A DNA stretch of 21,009 nt from a virus. This document shows, in pieces, positions 16,060 to 21,009 of the stretch. The stretch covers positions 1 through 21,009 of IMG/VR virus record IMGVR_UViG_3300006754_004387, one strand, 5' to 3'. The translations under genes were made by a program, and so were the position numbers. The notes below the pieces were generated by a model. It saw only the letters and a list, made by a program, of their open reading frames with translations, was not told the origin of the DNA and did no database searches. Every line of letters begins with the position of its first letter. Within the stretch, counting starts at the first letter, position 1.

Positions 16060-16064
16060 CCTTA
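16060..16064 (-). promoter_or_regulatory. Ribosome binding site overlapping the stop codon of the tail fibre gene
   Basis: TAAGG on the minus strand uses the fibre's TAA stop (16064-16062) as part of the binding site for the 318-residue gene, whose ATG (16050) begins 9 bases later. This couples translation of the two genes. Confidence 0.6.
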
Positions 16065-17840
16065 CCAATTATCAAAGCTAGTATCAGCAGTTACTCCAGA
16101 TATAGAAGCGGCAGCAGCTGAATATATACCTAACAAAGAATAATTATTCTGTTTATCTGCTAAACCCATCGTCATATGGTTTGTGGAATCCGCAGGCTTT
16201 ATATTAACAGCATAGTCATCAATAAAACAACTTCTAATAACTACATTACCAGTGCCATCACTTCTTGTTAATAATAAATTTGTAGCTGAGTTATGTATGT
16301 CCCAGTAGTTTTCAACATCACCAGACCCATCAGACTCAGCAAGTCTTACCCTTGCATCAGCAGAAGCAGCTCCAGTTTCAGTATCTTGAATAGTTAGAAC
16401 TGGATCAGCTCCTTTCATATGAAGTAACGACTCTGGAGTAGGATCACCTATTCCAACTCGAGCAGTATCCGTTATTCTCATAACTTCAGTTCCATCAAAC
16501 TGATTAAAAACTAAATCATCACCATCTACATTCAGATTTATATCAATATCTCCTGCAGTACCATCTACATCAATAGTTAATTGTGTTGTTCCAGCATCCT
16601 TAAACTCAAAGTTTCCACCCGCAGCATCTAAAACAACATCAGCAGCAGAATCTAACAAAATATCCCCTGAACTTGTTGATTGTAAAGTTACTCCTGTATG
16701 ACCGTCAACTGTTACAGTTGATCCAGCAGAGTCAACTACGAGAGCTCCAAGTCCTTCAATAGTCGCTCCATCACCTGAATGTGTTATATTAAAGGGGCCA
16801 CCATCACCCATACTAATGACGGAATTATCTGACGTAAGCGATAAATCATCTCCTACGGTCAAATCTCCTGCAAATGCGCCTGTAAGGTCATCGCTAATAG
16901 TTAATGCAGTCGCTAGAGAATTTAGTGTGCTACCAGAACTACCAGCATTAGCAGTCTGAAATATAATATCACCGCCTGCACCAGAACCTTTTCCTTGTCC
17001 ACCTTGAAATGTAAGAGCTCCACCAGCTATATTATTAGTTGTACCTGCTGTAGTATTACCTGCTGAAATAGTTAATGCTTTTCCCGCTGCATTATGAGCA
17101 GTAGCAGTAATTGTATTAGTAGCATTTTGGCCATTGCCATATACAATATCGCCGCCAGTAACAGTCAAATCAGTTCCAACAGTCATAGTAGTTGTAGATT
17201 GTAGGGCGGCGCTTGACTTAACAATATCTTCAGTAAGTAATAAAGTCCCAGCACTTGCGCTGCTGTCTATCGTTGAGCCATTTGCTAGTGTTATATCTCC
17301 ACCTGCGATAGTCAAATTACCAGCAATAATAACATTATGAGATGCATCAATTGAGAATGAGTTATTAGCAAGTGTGACGTCAAAGGCTGCGTCAGTGTTA
17401 ATAACAAATGCATCCGATGAGTCATCAATACCCATGATTGTCTTCAATGTTGAATGACCCCATACAACACTCCTATCAGTTCCATCAGCATCAGAACCAA
17501 TTATCATTGTACTTGTCATTGCTCTTGAACCATCAATCAATAAATATTGCTCATGGTCATCATCTCCTAAACCAGCTAAACCATCATGGCTTGAAATTCC
17601 TGCTCCGCCTGCAGTTCCTCTAGTCCCTCCTACAATTCTTATTGCTGGCATTTCACCAGAAGAAGCAACTGCTACCCACTCATTTGATTGTTTTACATAT
17701 TCAACAGTGCCAGATCCATCTATCTGCCTAAAAGAAATATCACCGTCATATCCTTCTTTATCATCTGGCTTGCCGACACCAAGAGTTGGTTGCTTGGACT
17801 TCTGATGTAATAACTTTCGTTCTTCTCTTGATAATGGCAT
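16062..17840 (-). CDS. 592-residue phage tail fibre protein
   Basis: This should be a trimeric fibre that reaches for the host surface. The N-terminal part (to about residue 60) has GYDGDISFRQ...VEYVKQSNEWVAV, a D-G-D-I ... Y-V-K ... W-x-x-V module I recognise from N-termini of phage fibres that attach to the particle. HDGLAGLGDDDHEQYLLIDGSRAM (split: HDGLAGL at 85-91 and DHEQYLLIDGSRAM at 95-108) is a common collar motif. From there to about 450 the chain is repetitive, G/D/T/S-rich, with recurring L-T-V/I-x-G-D units as in beta-helical shafts. RVGIGDPTPESLLHM (about 460-474) is another frequent fibre motif. The end, SGVTADTSFDNW, shows no self-cleaving chaperone domain. Its ATG overlaps the stop of the nozzle gene by one base (TAATG). 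Family confidence is high; the receptor is unknown. Confidence 0.9.
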   Translation of the reverse strand: MPLSREERKLLHQKSKQPTLGVGKPDDKEGYDGDISFRQIDGSGTVEYVKQSNEWVAVASSGEMPAIRIVGGTRGTAGGAGISSHDGLAGLGDDDHEQYLLIDGSRAMTSTMIIGSDADGTDRSVVWGHSTLKTIMGIDDSSDAFVINTDAAFDVTLANNSFSIDASHNVIIAGNLTIAGGDITLANGSTIDSSASAGTLLLTEDIVKSSAALQSTTTMTVGTDLTVTGGDIVYGNGQNATNTITATAHNAAGKALTISAGNTTAGTTNNIAGGALTFQGGQGKGSGAGGDIIFQTANAGSSGSTLNSLATALTISDDLTGAFAGDLTVGDDLSLTSDNSVISMGDGGPFNITHSGDGATIEGLGALVVDSAGSTVTVDGHTGVTLQSTSSGDILLDSAADVVLDAAGGNFEFKDAGTTQLTIDVDGTAGDIDINLNVDGDDLVFNQFDGTEVMRITDTARVGIGDPTPESLLHMKGADPVLTIQDTETGAASADARVRLAESDGSGDVENYWDIHNSATNLLLTRSDGTGNVVIRSCFIDDYAVNIKPADSTNHMTMGLADKQNNYSLLGIYSAAAASISGVTADTSFDNW

Positions 17841-20812
17841 TACTTAATATGCTTCATTCTATATACAATTGTTATATCATTAATTTCAAAACCGGCTGGC
17901 ACAGTTTCACCAGACTGAACTTGAAATCTTAACTGAAAAGATTTTATATTATTTGCTTCAGATGATACGTCAGGTTTTAATACAGCCACCTGCCATCCAT
18001 TAGCATATGCCAATTCAGCGCTTGCAAAGTTAGTTCCATCAGCGAAATCATATGGAAATGTAGTACCTCCATTAACATCATAATCAACAATTACATTTGA
18101 TACAACATTACCACTAGCTGCTGTTTTATATGTTACATAAACTTTATGTATTTTCTTTCTCACTCCCGGCTCTCCAAAATCAATGTCAGGAGTTTCATAT
18201 AAAAATCCAGTCGAAGCCTGAGGTGAAGTTTGCCATGTGTTTATATCTGTATCAGTAGAATCAATATAAAATAAGTCCTGATCTGCACTTAATGCAAAGT
18301 TTGTCATATGAGTAGTTTCAGCTGTTCTTGCTAAACCACTTGTCCAGGCTTTTAAAACAAAGTCATAAAGAAAGACGTCATTATTCTCATTCTTGATAAG
18401 TATTTGTCTTTTCTTTGGTATATAACCAATCTGTGCACTGCCCATATCAGCGTCATCTGCACTACCATCTACTCCGTCTGTAATAAAAGCCTCCCAATCA
18501 GTTTCATTTATTATACGGATACCGCCCTGTTCAAGTAGATTATGTACTTGTTTACCATCATATAAATAAACACCATGTATATTAAACCATGCAATTCCTT
18601 GATCTGTCCTAACAACATGATAATCATAAGAGCAACCTTTATTCCTATAAGTATCCTCTAAGAACTCTATATTATCAGATATATTAATTACATATAAACT
18701 ATTCTCTTTAAACTCAAGTATCCTATCAGCAAACGCTTCCAATTTTACTATATTCTCACCATCTTTAATTGCTACATCAATTACACCCATTCCTTGTGGG
18801 AATGTATCAAACCTATTTACTTGGCTCTTTAATATTCTATCAGGGTGTGTCTTGCCGTCTTGTTTTATATTCCCTATATAAATACGTCTTCCCTGTATTA
18901 CAGCTGTCTTGAACTGCGCATCCAATGACTTTGTTTCACTGGAATATCCATTAATATTTTTGAATGTGTCAATAGTGTTGACTGAATCTGGTGATATGCC
19001 GCGAACTAAAGCAGTGTTTCCAAGTAAATCACCAGAAGTATTATTAGTATTTTCCATTGAGTAAGCAACAATATCAGCCTCTTGTACCCACTTAAACCCT
19101 TTATCTATAAAGTCTAATTCCCCTATAAGAAAATAATTATCATTATCCTCTGACTTCCAATATAATCTAGCTCCACTAATTCTTTTATTAATACCATAGG
19201 TACCTCCTGGTTTAGGTATTGTGTAAACATCAAAGTTAAGTAAACATGGACTCCTAACAATAGCTAGCTTATTTACATTAACAGGTGGTATCTCATAATC
19301 ATCATCGCCAGAAGTATCCCAACTATTATCACTACCATATAAAAGAGCCCCAACAGTAACAGTAGTGGAAGTATTATCTGTAATAACTCCCTCACTACCA
19401 TCAGTTGTATTCTTAATCAACCTTCCTATTAATTGATCCTGTATAAAAGATTCTCCACTGTCTGTCATAACAGTAGCATGATCACCAGCGTCATGTTCGC
19501 CAGAATAAGTTGTATCAATGTCTCCAAACTGATACGGTAATGATTCCTGTTTATTTTCAGCATCATACAACCAAGTATAATGAAATGTGTATGCGCCAGT
19601 TGGAAATCCATCTGGAGCTACTGGAATAAACATTGGAGAACCCATCTGCCAAGTGGGTCCATCATCAACTATGTATCCAGTAGACCTTCTGTCAACGATA
19701 ACATTCCAATAACCAAAAACTTCTCCCCAATCATCAGGTGTTCCTTCAATAGCATCATTAGTGCCCTTCGCACAAACTATAAAATTCCAACAATCAGCCG
19801 TTATTTCATCCCTATTAATATGCCATTGATAATTATCAGTACTTGATCCAAGTTTTATTCTGATCTTATCAAGATCATTATATTGCCTGCCGCTTGTGAT
19901 AAAAAATGGAATAGCCCAGCTCTGTGAATCAGATGGTAGAATACCGTCAGCAATACCGGTATCTGTAGCATTAGATAAGGCGGCTGTGCCAGTAGAACCA
20001 GTGATACGAAGATTATTATCTGCAAAAGAATACGGACTATTTTTACTATCAGCTTCTGACCCACCTGCTACAAGAATATCTGAAGCAGTATTTAGTAGTA
20101 ATGTATTATATTGAACTCCTACCCTAAGGTTAACAGCATTACCTTCAGCAACCTGTGGATTAGCAACACTAGTCGATGATTGAGCAGCACTACCATCAAT
20201 AACCTCACCTATATACTGGTTCGCAGTTGAATTAACTCCATTAGTATCAGTACCTTGAAATGGAGTAGATATTAAACACTTACCTACAGTTGGAGCTGCT
20301 ATTGACTGATTTGCATCATACCATCCAATCGCCCCAGAATCACCATTTATGCCATTGAACCTCTCATCTGTTATATAACCAAACCATCTAGTACTTTGGC
20401 TAAAAGCCTTATCAGCGACTCTAACAACACCATCAGCCGCATAATATACAGGATCAATTGCTCCGCCTGGGCTTATAACATCTGCGTCCCATCCTTCACT
20501 ATCTTTTGCATCTACTTTATCATCACCACTATCATAACTAAATATAATAGTTTCATCACCAGAGCCGCCATCAAGTTGTCTATCACTGCTTATTACAAAC
20601 AGTCCTCTATTCTTGGTAGTTAAAGGAGTGTGGGTAAAACTATTACCACTGCCATCAACCTCTGTTGTCGCTCCCATTAATTTTAATCTTCCAACCGAGT
20701 CAACTGCACAATCAACAAGATTTGGTGATTGACCTTCTCTTAAATCTCTTGGGTCTGCATCAGAATTTAAACCACCATGGAATTGTTGTATTTTATATGT
20801 TTGTTTAGGCAT
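17840..20812 (-). CDS. 990-residue beta-rich tail nozzle-like structural protein
   Basis: This is likely the large tubular or nozzle protein at the end of a short tail. The N-terminus (FHGGLNSDADPRDLREGQSP, residues 11-30, then VGRLKLMG) is a hallmark of phage beta-propeller tail proteins: F-x-G-G-L-N, then D-P-x-D-L, then an arginine-glycine strand. The central third has IQGRRIYIGN (about 635), LEFKENSLYVINI (about 697-709) and IAWFNIHGVYLYDGKQVHN (about 738-756), which look like propeller blades similar to P22 gp10-type proteins. Residues ~450-505 (GRLIKNTTDGSEGVITDNTS...) look like an inserted small domain. The C-terminal 120 residues (DIDFGEPGVRKKIHKVYVTYK, split at 875-895; ending NDITIVYRMKHIK) form a probable beta-sandwich. 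The start overlaps the previous gene by 8 bases, with only a weak GAG site. The fold call is moderate; an adaptor or stopper role is possible. Confidence 0.8.
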   Translation of the reverse strand: MPKQTYKIQQFHGGLNSDADPRDLREGQSPNLVDCAVDSVGRLKLMGATTEVDGSGNSFTHTPLTTKNRGLFVISSDRQLDGGSGDETIIFSYDSGDDKVDAKDSEGWDADVISPGGAIDPVYYAADGVVRVADKAFSQSTRWFGYITDERFNGINGDSGAIGWYDANQSIAAPTVGKCLISTPFQGTDTNGVNSTANQYIGEVIDGSAAQSSTSVANPQVAEGNAVNLRVGVQYNTLLLNTASDILVAGGSEADSKNSPYSFADNNLRITGSTGTAALSNATDTGIADGILPSDSQSWAIPFFITSGRQYNDLDKIRIKLGSSTDNYQWHINRDEITADCWNFIVCAKGTNDAIEGTPDDWGEVFGYWNVIVDRRSTGYIVDDGPTWQMGSPMFIPVAPDGFPTGAYTFHYTWLYDAENKQESLPYQFGDIDTTYSGEHDAGDHATVMTDSGESFIQDQLIGRLIKNTTDGSEGVITDNTSTTVTVGALLYGSDNSWDTSGDDDYEIPPVNVNKLAIVRSPCLLNFDVYTIPKPGGTYGINKRISGARLYWKSEDNDNYFLIGELDFIDKGFKWVQEADIVAYSMENTNNTSGDLLGNTALVRGISPDSVNTIDTFKNINGYSSETKSLDAQFKTAVIQGRRIYIGNIKQDGKTHPDRILKSQVNRFDTFPQGMGVIDVAIKDGENIVKLEAFADRILEFKENSLYVINISDNIEFLEDTYRNKGCSYDYHVVRTDQGIAWFNIHGVYLYDGKQVHNLLEQGGIRIINETDWEAFITDGVDGSADDADMGSAQIGYIPKKRQILIKNENNDVFLYDFVLKAWTSGLARTAETTHMTNFALSADQDLFYIDSTDTDINTWQTSPQASTGFLYETPDIDFGEPGVRKKIHKVYVTYKTAASGNVVSNVIVDYDVNGGTTFPYDFADGTNFASAELAYANGWQVAVLKPDVSSEANNIKSFQLRFQVQSGETVPAGFEINDITIVYRMKHIK

Positions 20813-21009
20813 CTTCTTGCTCTATCTCATTCATTATGATATCTTGAGCATGATCAGGTAGATCACATATGCAAGGAGCTTCATCAAACTCAGGATCGTC
20901 ATGATCAAACATGTCAAGACGTAACCCGCCTTCGGTGCCCTGTATTGGGCCTCCTTCGCTTACTCGTATTTTTTGGTTGAGGGATTCCTGAAAGGAATCT
21001 TCTTGTTCA
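20805..21009 (-). CDS. C-terminal fragment of an acidic unknown protein
   Basis: A frame open from the right edge ends with TAA at 20807-20805, encoding 67 residues. It is strongly acidic (20 D/E against 3 K/R), with two short SEGG/TEGG repeats, a MFDHDDPEFDEAP stretch and a CIC pair. Its stop overlaps the ATG of the nozzle-like gene by 8 bases. The protein is cut by the window edge, so its family cannot be judged. An acidic C-terminal tail on a head, portal or connector protein would fit the position, but that is a guess. Confidence 0.7.
   Translation of the reverse strand, partial: EQEDSFQESLNQKIRVSEGGPIQGTEGGLRLDMFDHDDPEFDEAPCICDLPDHAQDIIMNEIEQEDA

Noticed and set aside
16062-17840. Gly/Asp/Thr repeats in the fibre gene as a DNA repeat array or CRISPR
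   Set aside because: The repetition is at the protein level with diverged codons and unequal spacing. There are no constant repeats with unique spacers.
20983-20999. Six-base-pair hairpin with a five-base loop (GATTCC/GGAATC)
   Set aside because: It lies within the acidic protein's coding sequence and has no following T run on either strand, so it is not a credible terminator.

Overview
The window is an AT-rich, almost gap-free piece of a tailed double-stranded DNA bacteriophage (Caudoviricetes). The visible proteins are a tail-nozzle-like protein, a tail fibre, several coiled or helical proteins of internal-virion type, and a very large protein. I see no tape-measure gene and no tail-sheath gene, so a short-tailed (podovirus-like) particle is the best guess. 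The host is a bacterium that cannot be named from this sequence. Shine-Dalgarno-like sites (AGAGGA, GGGAG, AAGG) precede several genes. There are no tRNA or rRNA genes, insertion sequences or CRISPR arrays.

Layout. Positions 1-832 are read left to right: a possible gene end at the edge, a RuvC-type Holliday-junction resolvase (131-589), a coupled 64-residue protein (582-776) and a hairpin that probably ends this transcript (776-832). Everything from 813 to the right edge is read right to left as one tightly packed operon with no promoter visible inside the window. In order of transcription it holds the end of an acidic protein (21009-20805), a 990-residue nozzle-like protein, a 592-residue tail fibre, a 318-residue possible tail or receptor protein, three unrecognised proteins of 283, 244-248 and 361 residues, a giant 2952-residue protein and an 896-residue helical, partly hydrophobic protein. 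Most junctions overlap by 1-8 bases or are separated by 0-11 bases; the largest gap is 55 bases (15039-15093).

The main discovery candidate is the giant protein, whose gene fills about 42 % of the window. It carries, in the right order and with near-canonical spacing, the sequence signatures of the two double-psi beta-barrels of multisubunit-type RNA polymerases. These are two lysines eight residues apart (K1741, K1749), then an R-x-P motif (R2077), then ADFDVD with D2116, D2118 and D2120. The same pattern is known from virion RNA polymerases of crAss-like phages such as phi14:2. A glycine-rich hydrophobic N-terminal region and a possible HNH-nuclease motif near the C-terminus (H2694, N2717) sit on the same chain. 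The model I infer is that the late operon builds the tail tip and fibre and loads a set of internal proteins, including this polymerase-like giant and its 896-residue neighbour, to be ejected into the host. The resolvase belongs to the oppositely transcribed DNA-processing genes. All functional calls come from reading motifs; no database search was run.
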